Assembly (NCBI GenBank): GCA_021234155.1
Contig: JAJEKV010000045.1
Span: forward strand, 10,608,631 to 10,672,630
DNA from: Isoetes taiwanensis
Lineage: Eukaryota > Streptophyta > Lycopodiopsida > Isoetales > Isoetaceae
Length of the DNA: 64,000 bases
Direction: 5' to 3'
The translations under genes were made by a program, and so were the position numbers. Below, one piece after another: positions 31,822 through 45,252 of this stretch. A model generated the notes under the pieces. The model made no database searches and was not told where the DNA came from. It was given only the letters and a program-made list of their open reading frames with translations. Numbering within the stretch: the first letter of the stretch is position 1; every line of letters begins with the position of its first letter.

Positions 31822-32634
31822 ATCTAGCACAATAACAGGGGGTTTTTTTGTGTTTTTGTACGCTTTTCACTAAAGTTTTCCTATGATTTCGTGATGTATT
31901 CAAATGGATGTACTAATGCGTACATCTAGAGTGCACCATTTCTGAGCCATTGATTTTAGCCTTTTTTTTTTTTCAATGGTCAACAATCAATGGCTCACAA
32001 CAAAAGCCCTTTTTTCGTGCGTGTGGTGTATAATGGGCACATGAAGGGCCATTGATTTTAGCCTTTTTTTTCAATGGTCAACAACCAATGGCTCACAACA
32101 AAAGCCCTCTTTTTGTGTGTGTGGTGCATAATGGGCACATGAAGGGCTTGAAGGGCGCATGTAGTGCAGTTTCCCCGCCGGCAACACATTTCTTATCATA
32201 ACTTTTGATCCAGAGCTCTGTTTGAGATGATTTTTATTGCGTTGGAAAGCTCTCTCCGAGATCTTTTTGATAGTGTATGATATGGATATGTTTGGTTGAG
32301 TTATCTATGCTGAAGCAGCAATTTTTCGGCCGGGTTTGGTAGGCTTTCACATCCTACCAGCTGATTAATACAGGATTGCGCTATTGGATATTGTTTTATG
32401 GCTCATTCCGAATGAAGCTTGCAAAAAATTACCATGCATTTTTAGATTTTGAGGCAGTTATTAAGCAAATTCCAAGGCTTCTAGATCCTTGTGCTAATAA
32501 GCAGAAAAGTTTCCCACTTTGGTTTCTTACCACAAGAATCCATGGAGGCCAAAGGCTGCTGTTAAATTCCAGTTGAAAAATGTTTGTGTATGGGTGTTGC
32601 AAACTTTATGACTTTCAGAATAATGGGATCAATC
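31822..32634 (+). repeat. Dispersed repeat, copy 2
   Basis: Second copy of the 14207-15197 repeat in the same orientation, with one GCGCATGTAGTGCAG unit instead of two. It has its own internal duplication of the GCCATTGATTTTAGCC ... AATGGCTCACAAC phrase (about 31948 and 32050). The 66-codon frame at 32376-32576 is kept with one residue change near its middle. Confidence 0.85.
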
Positions 32635-33444
32635 TGCTCTATCTTTATGGAAACTTTTACTTATGTTCTATTTGTTTTATTGTGATCAAATTCAAAAGCT
32701 ACAGGTGATGAAAGCCTCAAATGAATTCTAGTTTTTTTCTGGTTTGAATTCTAAAATTTTTGTTTGTGCCTCCTTATTTTCTGTCCTTTCACTAATGCAT
32801 CTCGCATTTAGATCTTAGTCATGACTTATCTGTTGGCCGCCTAATGTTTACGGACTAGAATTGGCAAGAAAGCTTGAAACATATATAATTTGGCATGTTG
32901 CAATAAGCAGGTTCACACTTTGCTTAAAGCTGTTTCAAATTAAATTCTTATTATCAAGCAAATGCTTAGTTTTATGTAGCTTCACATTCATTGAGTTTAA
33001 ATGGTTGGACTCAAAGGCCTTAGTGCTAAAGCAAAACACATTTGCACTATTGAAACTTCATGTCATTAAGTTTAAATTGTTTGATTCAAAGTTGTTAGTG
33101 TTAAAATAAAGCACAAGGATATGCTGGGTTCAATCCCCATGACATGACCTAACGGTCATCTTCTTAACAAATGTTCTTTATTCCATTGATAACTCTTCTA
33201 AATTACTTTTAATAACCTGTTGACCTTTTTTGAGGCTCCACAATTTCTATATATCATTTTTTGTTATGTTGTCCATCTCCAAGGCCCCGAAGGGGCAAAA
33301 AAAAATTTAGACAACACAAATCATTACATAAAACACTTTTAAATTAAAATTCCCCTAAAACCCCCTATGGTTTGGGTGCATATTCACATGGGGAACGTCC
33401 GAAGGCGAAAGGGGCCAAAATGTTTTTTTTGCAACAGAAACCAT
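32635..33444. other. Intergenic, no gene seen
   Basis: AT-rich. A CATTGAGTTTAAATGGTTGG / CATTAAGTTTAAATTGTTTG pair with similar neighbours (about 32988 and 33063) is a short diverged tandem repeat. At 33351-33390, a diverged copy of the next element's end (CCCCTATGGTTTGGGTGCAT) is present. Confidence 0.4.
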
Positions 33445-33811
33445 TAAATCCAACATATAAAAATTAAATCCCCCCTTAAATCCCCTGTGGTTTGGGTGCA
33501 TATTCACACGGGGGGTGACGTAGGGTAGCGAGAGCCCTTTTTATACTGCCTAAAATGGTATAATATATGTTTGAAATCAACACCATTAAGTATATTGCAC
33601 CAAACCTTATAGTATTTCACAAGTCTTGCTATACAGTATAAAAAAACTTGTACGAACATACCCCACAAACGAGGATCGCTATCTATGGTCCAAATCAAAG
33701 CATAACTCATGAATATGCCCATCCAATGATGCCCGGAGTCACCTCCGTGTGAATATGCACCCAAACCACAGGGGATTTAAGGGGGGATTTAATTTTTATA
33801 TGTTGGATTTA
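33445..33811. mobile_element. Inverted-repeat element, about 365 bp
   Basis: Left arm CCAACATATAAAAATTAAAT then CCCCTGTGGTTTGGGTGCAT (33450-33510) is the reverse complement of the right arm ATGCACCCAAACCACAGGGG ... ATATGTTGG (about 33755-33806). Arms of about 60 bp flank an interior of about 230 bp with no coding. A further partial arm copy lies just upstream. Confidence 0.75.
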
Positions 33812-34409
33812 AGGGGGGATTATCACATTATATAATCTTTTAACATCTGCCATTTCATATAATCTACCATTCTATAATCCATATACATCTGCTATCGCCT
33901 ATCATTTATTTGGCTATTTGCCTTTAGTTAATGTTTCTAAGGAGATATAATGTGGATAGATAACACTAGGTGGAAGAGACATTTGGATTTTGATAAGATA
34001 GAATGCATTAGCTGCCATATTGTCTGGCGACCAGATTCAGGTGATTTAAGAAGTATAATTTATGTACGTGTATTATTTCTACTGTGTATTAGTTCAAGTG
34101 TAGCACAGTGTACGAGCCCCATTAGGCAATAAACGTTGAATTCGGCATCTTTTATTTTCTATACTATCGGTTGCCTTCAATTTGCATATACTCCTCTCAT
34201 TCCTTTCAACTATTCCATCTAAGCCATTAATGTTATATATTCACAGACGAATCATAGCAGACGAACAACTTCGACATGGCATCTTGCAATTGGGCCACAT
34301 CTATTCTGATTTCTTCTCCTTCCAGTAGTGTGTTTCCACCCTAATCTTCGATAAAAGGCGGGCAACAACATATCATGATACCAGATTCTTATTCTTATTC
34401 ATGGGAACG
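33812..34409. other. Intergenic, no gene seen
   Basis: AT-rich; no coding pattern or repeat recognised. Confidence 0.3.
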
Positions 34410-34530
34410 GCTCCTAAACAAAATAACGTGGCAACTATCACCAGATTTCCATTGCAGGAATGGCTGCTAAACAAACCACGTTATTTTGTTTAGCAGTCAT
34501 TCTTGCGAATGGAAATCCGGTGATAGTTGT
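34410..34530. mobile_element. Hairpin element, about 120 bp
   Basis: CAACTATCACCAGATTTCCA ... GGCTGCTAAACAAA (34432-34477) pairs with TTTGTTTAGCAG ... TGGAAATCCGGTGATAGTTG (34485-34529). An overlapping CTAAACAAAATAACGTGG / CCACGTTATTTTGTTTAG pair means the arms can also register differently. Confidence 0.75.
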
Positions 34531-34732
34531 AACTAGCTATGAAGCCTCAACTTTAAACATTGCAATGCCATTCAAGAGGCCTTTGGCCCTCCAAAGAACA
34601 AAGAATGATTGTTTATTTTTTTTTTCTTGCAATCAAATGAAAGGCAAGGTAAAAAGAAATGCCATTCAACTTGAAAGGCTCTCACAAATGTCACTCTTCC
34701 ATTGAATGGCAAACTTTAAGAAAAATATATTT

Positions 34733-35054
34733 GGGTGAAAGCATGCTAGGGTGTACCATCTAAAGTACTTTTTAGGGAGTGCAAAACTACCCAGAAAAGT
34801 ACCCAGCACTGGGTACTGGGAACTTGCATAAATGCTGCAATAAATAATAAGTTTGAAAGTTAATCCATTTATATTAGTCTCTAATAGTATTGTTATCCTC
34901 TAATACTATAGATTGACATGTTATTGACCTTCAATTCAAAAATTTTCGATTGATTTTAATGGAAAGAACAAACAGAAAGTACCAATTTTAAAAGTACCCA
35001 GTGTAGGTACTTTTGAGGGTTCCAAAAGTGGTACACCGTAGCATGCTTTTACCC
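34733..35054. mobile_element. MITE, 322 bp, copy 2 (inverted)
   Basis: Same family and same length as 2098-2419 but in the opposite orientation, starting GGGTGAAAGCATGCTAGGGT and ending TAGCATGCTTTTACCC. The flanks read ATTT on both sides, a possible 4-bp target duplication. Confidence 0.85.
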
Positions 35055-37660
35055 ATTTCTTAGTATCAAACCATATATAATGATACATCAAATTTCGAAT
35101 TTTTATTTTTTCAATGGCTAATATTTCTGGGTTCTGCCTCGGGCGAGGCCGACACATGTGAATATTTTGAGAATCGTTTTTTCCTTCTGTCACTTCGACA
35201 TCTGTCAATTGCTAAGCCAAATTTTTTCTTAGAGAAAATGTCGGCGACGGCGATGGCATTGGCGTCTGTCGACTTCTGCACCAGTACCTCTGCAAGCTAG
35301 GAGTTTTAGATATGTTCATGTTCTTCGTGATATTCGACCGCTGTTTCTCTGGAAATGGGATTAATAGATATATAAGGCAGTTTGCCCAGATTCGATTCGG
35401 TAGATTCTCACAACAGGGCATCGATCTTGAGCGTCGCGTTTAAAGCTTTGTCTCGATGTCTGTTTCCAGAAACATCTGCCACCAGAGCTTGTGGCAGATA
35501 GGCATCGCTCATCTGCTGCCGTAGCTTGTGGTCAAGACCACTGCAACACAGGGCATAATGTGGCTGCAAAAATGCCATCTGTTTTCCTCTTCTTTGGACA
35601 GTTGTTTCCAATTTCTATATAAGAACTGGATTGCCGGTGAAGGGATTTGGTTGCGTCCAAACCTGATAGCAACGGTGAAGGGATTGGGCTCTTTGAGATG
35701 TTACTCCAAACCTACACTTTTAGTATATTTTAATTACATCTACATCTTCTCTCCTCCAGATTTGGAACTACATCTAGCATTTACTTTGGTCGCAAGCTAC
35801 AACTCAGGTAAGTTACTTTTGGATCTTCCATTTTGTACGATTTGTGCTACTTCTTAATTTACCTAGCTCCTAGCATTACTCTACCTCTGTGCTGTGTTGC
35901 AGAGTGCTGAAGAGGGCTAGCTAAATAGGTTTCATTGGTAAAGGGTTTTATGATCTGTTCGATTGTCAACTGATATGAGGTTACATCAATTGCTTGAGAA
36001 TATATAAATTTTTCCTATAATGTCTGCTTGGATTTCAGAGATAGAGTGTGATGTCATCGTCCTTCTTTTCCCTCCTTTTGTTGGTTTATTTGCTTGATCT
36101 AGGCAACATGGTGATTCTGATCCTGCTGATCCTGCTCTTTGCAGAGAGCATCTTAACTTCTGGGAATCAAGTGATGCAAGAGATCGAAATATTTAAGGTA
36201 TGATGGTATTTGATTATTCTGATTGCCCTAATACTGCTAGATAATTTGTTTGATAGTTTATCAGGAGGTCAACAAATGTAAAGTGGTGTATCTTCATAAT
36301 GCGTCTACCTCTCAAGAGCACTTTCATGTTGAAGAAGCTGAAAAATTATGTTACAGTAGCAGATAATTTGGTGGAGGTATGCTATGCATATTGTCAATTT
36401 TCATGCCTAGCTGCAAACATCACTGGGAATAACAGCACTAATAACATGTTGCAAATAAATGAACTGAAGTGTTGCACCATCCTTTTCTGAAGAATATCCT
36501 TTTGTAGGTCTGTTTAAACATTTTCACATAGAATGCTAATTTTCAAAAATTCATTTGTTGATATACATCGTACAAGCTAAAGAGAAGACATTTGCATGTT
36601 TATGGCCAATTGGGGCAGCCTTTCATATAAGGTATGAGATTCTCAATTTGATAGTGCATGTGAAAGCTCATTTCCTTTTATCTATTCTTCCTAAAGTTGT
36701 AGTTGGTTGAGGAGAAGCAACTTTAACCCCCCAAGAAAAATCCAGTACCTGTTCCCAAGCCTTCCATTGGATGGCAAGGAGTTAGACTGTGGCATGATCT
36801 ATATAATTGGTTACAACTTTAACCCAGATTATGAGATAAATGAGGCGGATAATTATCTACCAGGAACTGTCAAACTCTGTATAGCATTTAGGATTGTCGT
36901 GTGAAATATGGGTCTTAATCCTTCTATTCTAGCATTTATTTGAATGTATCATGGAGCTGGTATTCTTAGCTCAAATTCTTCTGTTGAAGGCTCTCCATTT
37001 CATTTTCAAATTTTCAACCTTTATATGACTGAGTTTTTCAACGCATGCAAATTTTTGCTTAGGCTCTTCTACACCATATTTTCTAACCAAGGCCTTTGCA
37101 TTTTGTGGGCGTAGAAGGTAGAGGATTCTATTCTCAGGTAATTGCTTAGTCCGCAACTTTGATGGTTGATGTGTATGCATCTTTTTTATTTCTAATCTGC
37201 AAATTTATGCGCTGGCAGAAAGGCCTCTTTTGTAGGATGTGTTGTATAAATTGAAATGCCTCTTTTATTGTAGGGTTGTATAAACAAATATAGTTTGCAG
37301 ATTTTTTGTTTGCAAGCTGCAAGATTAACTATGCATCCATTTCTAAATTGTGTGCATTTTATCCTCTCAATCGTTTCTTGTGTTTCTTTAGAGTTTTCTT
37401 GCTCAACGAAGCAATCTAGGTAGTGGTATGCGATGATTTGTTCGTGATTAATGTGGTTTCTAAATTTGAAACACACGTGGATTGCTTTTGCAGCTCATGT
37501 TGAAGTACAACCCTAATCTGTCAATTATTTTTTCACCATCTTACAGAGTGAAATTGCATGTAATGGACCTCTGACTACTTCATAGACTTTTTACTGCTTC
37601 ATATGTAATTTTGTCACATATTCAGTGCACAAACATATAGACAGTTAACTCATTATAGAC
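35055..37660. other. Region without a recognisable gene
   Basis: Short open frames on both strands (for example 35408-35611 minus and 35528-35857 plus) have no recognised domain. Several AG/GT boundaries and pyrimidine tracts (35700-36400) make an unrecognised split gene or ncRNA possible, but nothing supports one. Confidence 0.3.
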
Positions 37661-37663
37661 GTA

Positions 37664-37693
37664 CTAGTTACAGTGCCCAGCGTTGCTGGGCAC
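37664..37693 (-). mobile_element. Helitron-like 3' terminus
   Basis: On the minus strand a hairpin GTGCCCAGCAACGCTGGGCAC is followed by TGTAA and then CTAG, with T as next base. This is the layout of a Helitron 3' end (short GC-rich hairpin, about 6-10 nt, CTRR, insertion before T). The element would extend to higher coordinates. No Rep/helicase gene and no certain TC 5' end found. Confidence 0.55.
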
Positions 37694-40522
37694 AAAAACA
37701 CTTAAGGTGGCACTACTCAAATGTTGAAGCTAAATTTTACGAAGATTTGTATTGTCAAAATAATTTTGCAACTTTAATAGATTTATGTTCCAAGCTACAA
37801 TGTGCTTGCTAAATATTGGAATAATAATATTATATAAAGAAATACATAATAGCTTACGTAAGTTTTGTGACTATCTTGAAAGTTGTTTAAGAAAATGCAT
37901 ACGATTTATACCTATATTATGATATTGTGAATGCATGTAGTGGTCTAGAATGGTAGGAAGCCTCTTAACAAAGAGAGTTGGTATGCAAAAATGATAAGGT
38001 AGTTTTGTTGCATGATTGTACCAAAAAGTCAGGCTGTTGCATATTGCCACAAAGTTGAAAGAAAATAAAGAAGAGAGAAGGCACATGGCATAATACATGT
38101 CTAACAAATATTACAGACCCTTGGGCCAAGTTCATGTCATTAAGGATCTATTTTCCAAGAAGAAAGAAAAGTGATATTGAAAGAGCATCATAATAGAAGT
38201 AATAGTGCCCAGCTAAGGTGGCAACATGTGGCTAATAAACTAGAGTCATAATTATAAACAATATCAGAGATGTTGTGTGCATAGGTTGGAAGATATTAAG
38301 GTTTAAAAACATGTTTGTATGCAAGGTGTAGCACCATGAAACTGCCCATTTCTTGCGACATGGCAATTGTGATAAACAATGAATACAAATCAATATTTCG
38401 CAGATAATACAGCTTTCAAAAACACCTTAAATGAATATGCATACTTTGTTTGAGTCATATAGTACCTCTTAATATAAATCTTATGTTGTAAATATACGCA
38501 TGCCTATGCCTATGTGAGACATTGTTGCACGTAATTTTTGGCATTGCATGCCCAATATGATTGATATACTGCTACAACCTTACCACATGTTTAGGTAGAT
38601 CATACTTTTTACACACAATGTATCTCACATAATTGCCTTCAGTAAAGCACATAAGACGATTGCCTTTAGTAAAGCACATAGACAATTGAATTTGCAATCT
38701 TGACTACAACATGTCTGTCGATGTATTATAAAACTCACCTTTCTTAAATACAATAGCAGAGCTACATTCATTAGATTTAAGGGGTTGATTCTGTACTACA
38801 CCATCCATCTTGATGAGTCTTGATCCTCCAACTCAAATCAAGGTGTAGTAGTGCCAGCATATTATCCATCTTATGACTACTACGAAATACATGTTGATAT
38901 GTTAAAGCAAAAGGTATTTAACCTTCTTTTGCTTTTATATGTTGTAGTTGGCTCATAGAACCATATAACAGATGTGAAATTGAAAGCAAGAAGAAAAATA
39001 TGCCTCTTTGCAAAAACGCTCTAGCAAAAGAGGTTGTCAACCATTTGAAAGCATCTTTTCTTTTGGTGAACAGTCACATATTGGCTCCTCACGTATGTAA
39101 GGAGTCATTTGTATTAATAATTTGAGGGCTACACAAAAGGATCACAGAAGCTTGCTTCTTTAGCTAGAAAACGTCGTCTCCCCTAAAGAAACATTATTCG
39201 CTAATGAGGAGTAAAGTAAAGCAAGCCAGTGAGGCTTTTTGCATGTGTAAGGCATTCTTCTGCAACATCTATCTACATCATGGGAAGCACTTTCTACATA
39301 AGATTTGCAATCAATTCACCACCTTCCAAGCTATGCAAGCCAAAGAAACCCAATTGCAAATATCTATCCAGTCATAAGTGTTGCAGTATGGCAGCTGCAT
39401 AGGCTTTCAAGAAGGAAGTTTGTCTACAATTTCATGCAAAACATCATGAAATTGAATGAGAAGTGGTGAAAATTTAAGAAAGCATAAAAAGATTGAAAGA
39501 TTGAATAATTGAAAAAATACTGGTTTTTGTGAGGTCCTGTTATAACAGAAAATGCAAGACTCCAAAGAAATCATACCTCAAGTTTCATATTTGAGCAAAA
39601 CTCCCAAATCCCAATGAGCTTCAACAAAGCCCCCTTCAAATGTCATATGTGATCTGCAATAGCAAAATTGTCTTCAGCAGAGAACATAGTTACAAAGTTG
39701 CATGAGGATTCAATAAAAAAAGTAAGGCTTCACAGAAATTAAGAAGTCACTTGGAAAACTCATGGATAAATTCTTTTTCACTTAGGAAGATAACTATAAA
39801 CAATACTTACAGTTTTGAATCCAAATGCATCCACAGCAAAAGCCCTCTTGGAGCAGTTTGAATCTTAGTCAAGGGTAAGAAAACCTTGCAGCAAAATGCA
39901 GCAAAATATTTGCAGTATCTGTGAAGCTATCTAGTGGGACAACATCCGGAACCATCTGAAGCCAATGCTGAAGGTACTCCGTTTGCTGTTACCATGCTAC
40001 ATAAGCGTTAGGGTTTGATGAACTTTCTACATGAAGACACAATCCAGACCTTAACACATTTTGATCAGATCCTCACCGTCACGACTTTGGCATACAGAAC
40101 TGTCTTAGATTGGAAAACATGAGAGCCCGGACTGAGGACATCTCTGAGGCTGCAAGACACGGTAGGCTGGAACAGTAAGGGGACAGGGAAGCACTTAAAC
40201 AAATGATAGATGCCATAACCTCTGCAGCCTATCGGAATAAAATCCAAAGAAGTCCAGAATGCCGGAGTGCAAAAGAGGGATACCAAAATGCTCTGCTCCA
40301 AATTTTGTGAAAGGCTCTCTCTTAAATCTGCAAGAATAAAGTTGCATATGCCAAATCCGTTGCCTTCAATCACGCTATACCCTATATCCAGATGCATCTG
40401 CTCCAACTCCAACGGAGCTCTACTGCCACCGAGGAAAAAAGAGGGAAGGTAAAAAAAAATAGGTTTTTCTTTTGATAGGCGATCTCCTCCAACAAATTCT
40501 AGTCCGTACGATCACCTCAGAC
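37694..40522. other. Interior of a possible Helitron; no recognised gene
   Basis: AT-rich. A stray GTGCCCAGC...GGTGGCAAC phrase at about 38207 echoes the terminus region. A 115-codon minus-strand frame (40065-40412) with no recognised domain could be captured host sequence; there is no proof. Confidence 0.3.
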
Positions 40523-40651
40523 AAATTGTAGACCGCACGATCTAGGGCGAGATTCAACATGAATAACATTATAATATAGGACTAGTAAATTGTAGACCGC
40601 ACGATCTAGGGCGAGATTCAACACTGAATAACATTATAATATAGGACTAGT
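40523..40651. repeat. 64-bp tandem duplication next to a Helitron-like end
   Basis: Two copies of AAATTGTAGACCGCACGATC ... TATAGGACTAGT start at 40523 and 40587 and differ by about one base. The second copy ends exactly at the CTAG of the terminus that follows. Confidence 0.9.
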
Positions 40652-40676
40652 AAAGGTGCCCAGCGTTGCTGGGCAT
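40647..40676 (-). mobile_element. Second Helitron-like 3' terminus
   Basis: Minus strand: TGCCCAGCAACGCTGGGCA, then CCTTTA and CTAG followed by T. Same hairpin as at 37673-37693, so this is the same family in the same orientation. Confidence 0.55.
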
Positions 40677-43600
40677 ACATTAAGAGCTTGGAAATGATAG
40701 GTTGAAAGAAAGAAAAAATGTGTACTATTATTGTTTTGTATTTTGTTAAAAATGTAGCGAGGTAGTTATGGTTACAAAACTATGTAATTAAACATGCATT
40801 TCAACATAATTTTCATCGTTTGAGCATTAGGAATATTCATTTTTAGTTTGTTTGTTATTTTTATTTTTATTTTTTTTTGCTACCATCCACGTTTGACATG
40901 TATACATCACTTATGACAATGTTATACTTGTTCCTCCCCAAAACAAAAACAAAATGTGCTTCTTGCACCTCTGCATGTAGTAACCGCAAATACAACACAA
41001 TTAGATGTTAGCTTTCAATTTAGCAATTACTTACAAAAATTCCATCTTTGATGTCCAATGAAAGGTAGAAGTCATTATCCAAGTCTACCATTTGACACTG
41101 AGCACCAAAGCATAAAAGATGAAAGTGGTGGACTTGAAGGAGAGAAATATGCATGCCATCATTGCTCTAGCCAGCCTGTAAGTTGTATGTTATCAACTAT
41201 TCATGACCAAATAATTGATTTCCACTTTATACTGCATGATAGCTTTTATACTGCATTATCCAGCTGTTTCCGAAAAGGCATCCAAAAGGACATGCATTAT
41301 TTATTATAACCTATTCAAGGCAAAGCTGTTACAGTAATAATAATCCACATAAACCAGTTCATATGTACACATAATCGATCACGTTTGTATTAGGATTCAA
41401 AATTTATTAACCCACATAAACCAGTTCATATGTACACATAATAGATCACATTTGCATGAGGATTGAAAATCACTGCTGCTTACCACAGCCAAAGTTTATG
41501 CATGATAATGAGCTTCAACAAACAAAGCTAAATAGGCTCGCTCCCACTGCGAGGATCTCCATTTATTACCTTTGTAAAAATCTCCCTTTTTGAAATGCTC
41601 TTATCCAGCCTGCTATGATATTTCCTTTCTTCTGTAAATACCCTTTTTACTCCTGTTTCGAGCAATGTATATTCAGCGCTTGGTTTATTCAGCTCTTCTG
41701 CAAATAATGACCTTTACCTAGTTGGCTTCATGACATTGCAAAAGCAGATCATTTGGCTCTGCCACAATCATGAATGACAATCAAGTCTTTCTCTATACAT
41801 AACAAATACATATGAATATAATATCCAGCTTCAACACCTAGTAGGAGATTCTCATGCACATCATTTCTATGCAAAATTGTCTAAGTTCATAGCTGAGTCC
41901 ATTTGGACTGTTGTTATGACACATCGACATAGTTGTACTTCTTGTAACTAATTATAATGCAGATTTCACTGGACACATGCTTGTGTGCCTGAGTTTGGCA
42001 AAATGGACCGCACCGCATAGAAATTTAAAGTTCAGGGCCACAAGGAAGTCAGGCCATGTGCTGGCCTTATGTTTTAATTAACAATATTCCTGCATCATAG
42101 CTTGGCAAAAGGCATTGCGGTTGTCGCTATGCAATCATTCTGATCAAAATCATCACCTCTTCCTGATAGAGCTCAAGCGATCCTCTCTGTTGGCCCCATT
42201 AGAGGATTCTATAAGCAAATGCATCGACTGTATCAGAATATTCATTTCTAATCCTCTGATTAGAAGCCATAGTTGAGCTTCAAAAAAACACTAAGAAATG
42301 GGGAAACTTTCCATAAACATGCCATGGAGCTGTATGTTTCTAGAAGCAGATGACTCATAAACTTAATCTTTATGAGTCATAACCATCATTCAATTAAATT
42401 GGGATTATGTCTATTCCAAAATCGCGCCGTATAAGCTATTTATTGACCATTATATTGAATTAACCACACTTTTGCACTGAGTTCATTTTCGGGCTAGGAA
42501 GATGCATTTTATGTTGAAATGCAAGGGCATCCAAATATTCGGTCCAAATGACCCATATTATGAAAGAATGTTGGCAATATAAAAAGTAGGAAATTGCTTA
42601 TTAATTGCATTACAATCATAGGCGACAGCGAAATCTAAACATTGAAATTGTAGTGTTTCACGAATAAATAAATAGCGACAAACAAGTTTCTGAGCGAGAG
42701 ATTTTCAAAGGGTCAAATGTGGCGTGGCGATTTTATTCCATAAATAGCGTATTATAGTGGAACATAAACTTTAAAAACTAATCCGAATCATCGTCGGCCG
42801 GTACTGCGGCGAGTCTTTGAGATCCTTTCGATCATGAACAAACCATGCTCACGGATTCCATATAAGATGGATTACAACATCAAAGGGATCGGGGATAAGC
42901 GGGCCGGGATTCATAGCAGCGACATCAAGCCGATCCACGAAGTTCTATTTCTAGCTCGCGGCACTGCGAGAGTCTGCGTGGTTCATCTGGCGGTAATAGA
43001 ATGTGCCATAATAACAAGCGAAGGCGGAAGCCGTAGATGGTTTGCCAATTTCATGCATGCGTATTTATAGACACCTAAATTATTGGCCGGTATATACATA
43101 CAAATTATTGCAAGTATAGCAAACCATACCGCGTAATATAAAAGAACAATACATTACCGCGAGAACCAATAATTTGATATAAGAACACAATATATATTGA
43201 AAGAGTTTGGTGTAAAGTATATTTCATATTCAAAACTTTTTGGAAAGTGTATTTCTGTATACATATATATATATATCAAAAAGTTCCCTTTCTAGAAGCG
43301 ATCTTCTCTAGGTCCCTGTCAATTTCCCTGTCCAGATTAAGTTGCGGGTATAGTGTTTGTATCTCTTGACCTTTTTCCTGTAGCTATTTAGGTGCAAGAT
43401 CTTTGACAAAGCGAAGCGAGGAAGTCATCTTTGTCAAAATCCTCGGGATGATAGGATGGTGGATTTAGTGGTTTGTGGTGATTGAAGCAACACTTCAAAG
43501 GCGTCATCATCAACTATAATGATGTCTTCCTTCTCTGAGCGCCCAAGTCATCCATCATGTCGCTCAAGCATTTCACAAATATTTTTTACTGTAGGATCCT

Positions 43601-43950
43601 TTGGGTTATTGAATGACTTACATTTGCTCGATCCCAAAGCGGATGCCCAATCTCTATGTAACTTCGGGAACTACTCTCAAAACTTCTGTATATTTCTATT
43701 CTCCATCGGCGACCAAATTGCACTGTGAAATAAAAGAAAGCTTGGTCTAACATCTCCTTGAGATCTGGCCGGATATACCCATTTTAGTATATGTCTCAAA
43801 TGGTTTACGTGCATACCATGATAAAGGAAATTATTGCTTTAGGTAGCGTTTTGCGAGCACTCCATTCAAATCGAACACCGAATTTTTTGGAAGCTGGATT
43901 AGGTGCGTAATAATAAAGCACACACTTGTGAGACAAGGAAAAGAAAATTG
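40677..43950. other. Region without a recognisable gene
   Basis: AT-rich. A direct repeat, CACATAAACCAGTTCATATGTACACATAAT, occurs at about 41346 and 41413. A short plus frame at 42834-43067 follows a GC-richer patch (42790-43020) but shows no domain. (AT)n near 43260. Confidence 0.3.
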
Positions 43951-44057
43951 AAATCGGCGGCTTGGGCGATTTTCAATCTGTTGGAATAATTGAAATCGGC
44001 GCTGGCCGGCGATTTTCAATCTGTTTGAAGAATTGAAATCGGCGCTGGCGCGATTTT
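43951..44057. repeat. GC-core palindrome array, 42-bp spacing
   Basis: Three near-palindromes, AAATCGGCG...GCGATTTT, have centres at about 43962, 44004.5 and 44046.5, separated by TTCAATCTGTTTGAAGAATT-type spacers. Their cores differ (GCTTGG, CTGGCC, CTGG). Arms AAATCG/CGATTT are constant. Confidence 0.75.
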
Positions 44058-44231
44058 CATTTGTTTGAATAACATACCTTTCGGTTCTGTTCAACATCCG
44101 CAATGATGAGCTTACTCTCATTTGTCTTGATTGCGCGCGGAAGTGTCGACCACATCATCTTAGTGTTTGAACTATGGTTGATACTTCATTACTCTTTATG
44201 CTAACGACTAGAGCTTTCGAATCCCTTTGTA

Positions 44232-45252
44232 TCATCTAGGATTTTGTCTTCTTCGTTTTGCGTTACCTACATCCCTTACGTCGGATTTTCCAATGTGATT
44301 GGAATGATAGGCGCGCTCTCGGCCGCTATAGTTAATTTGTTGCTTGTCGATATTCTTCTTTATGCCCTCTAGATGCTTTCTCATTTCTTCAGCTCTGCGA
44401 CCCGGATCTGCGGGGTAAGTCGGACTTAGAGCTGGAAGCTTTATTTTTTGCACTACCTAGCGGACCCCTAGGTGCCACCTCTAGCACTTTCTCGAAAAAA
44501 ATATCGAGGAAGTCCTTGAAGTTTGACCATCGGAGACCACACTTTGGCATTTCCTAGCTAGCTTGAGCTTCCCGCCCGAGACATAACCTCAACATGAAAC
44601 TCCCAACACGTAGACTCTAAAAGGCGAGAAGGCTTCAATCGAGAAAACTTCGAAGGGCCAAAGAAAACCCGTACTTATTCAGCCTCCCCTTATGCGCCGT
44701 CAGTAGCTCATACTTGATTGGTGAATTAAGGACAGGGTCGATCCAGTTTTCTTCTTCCTCTTCCTCTTCCTCTTCGTCGGGTCCACATCCACATCTGCGG
44801 TCCCTTTCCCTTTGTCTTACGCAATTGGATTCGACATAAAAAACATTCTTCAATAGGGGTTCATCTAGCCGATAGCAGCGCGCCAAGCAATCTTCTCACC
44901 TTACGGTTTCCCCTTGAGTCTTTCATATTCTTTATCATCCATAATGGCTATCATAAGGACTAGCACATGTGAGATCTTACTTTCGGTACTAAACTCACTA
45001 TCTTTGTTTTCATCTATCATTCTTGCTTGCCTCATCACTTTAATGCATTCGACATCATTTGCGTGACTAGTGCATATCGTAGGAAATGTCGGTGGCAAAG
45101 CTATCGCGATAGTATAATGCATCTCGGTCGTCAAACCAGCGCATGTGTTGAAGAAGGTCTTTGTAATCATCTGTGTCCATCTCGTTACCCACGGCTATCA
45201 AGAACAAATAGAGTGATGTCGGTTGGCCCTTCACCCACCTACGGCATGGCAC
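44232..45252 (-). pseudogene. Minus-strand hypothetical gene remains (acidic protein)
   Basis: Minus frames at 45252-45067 (MPCRRWVKGQPTSLYLFLIA ...), 45170-44901 (DVECIKVMRQARMIDENKDS) and 44886-44635 (CGPDEEEEEEEEENW) look like exons or frame-shifted pieces of one protein, by composition and low stop density. No family recognised. Short GC-core palindromes lie in the gaps between such pieces. Confidence 0.35.
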
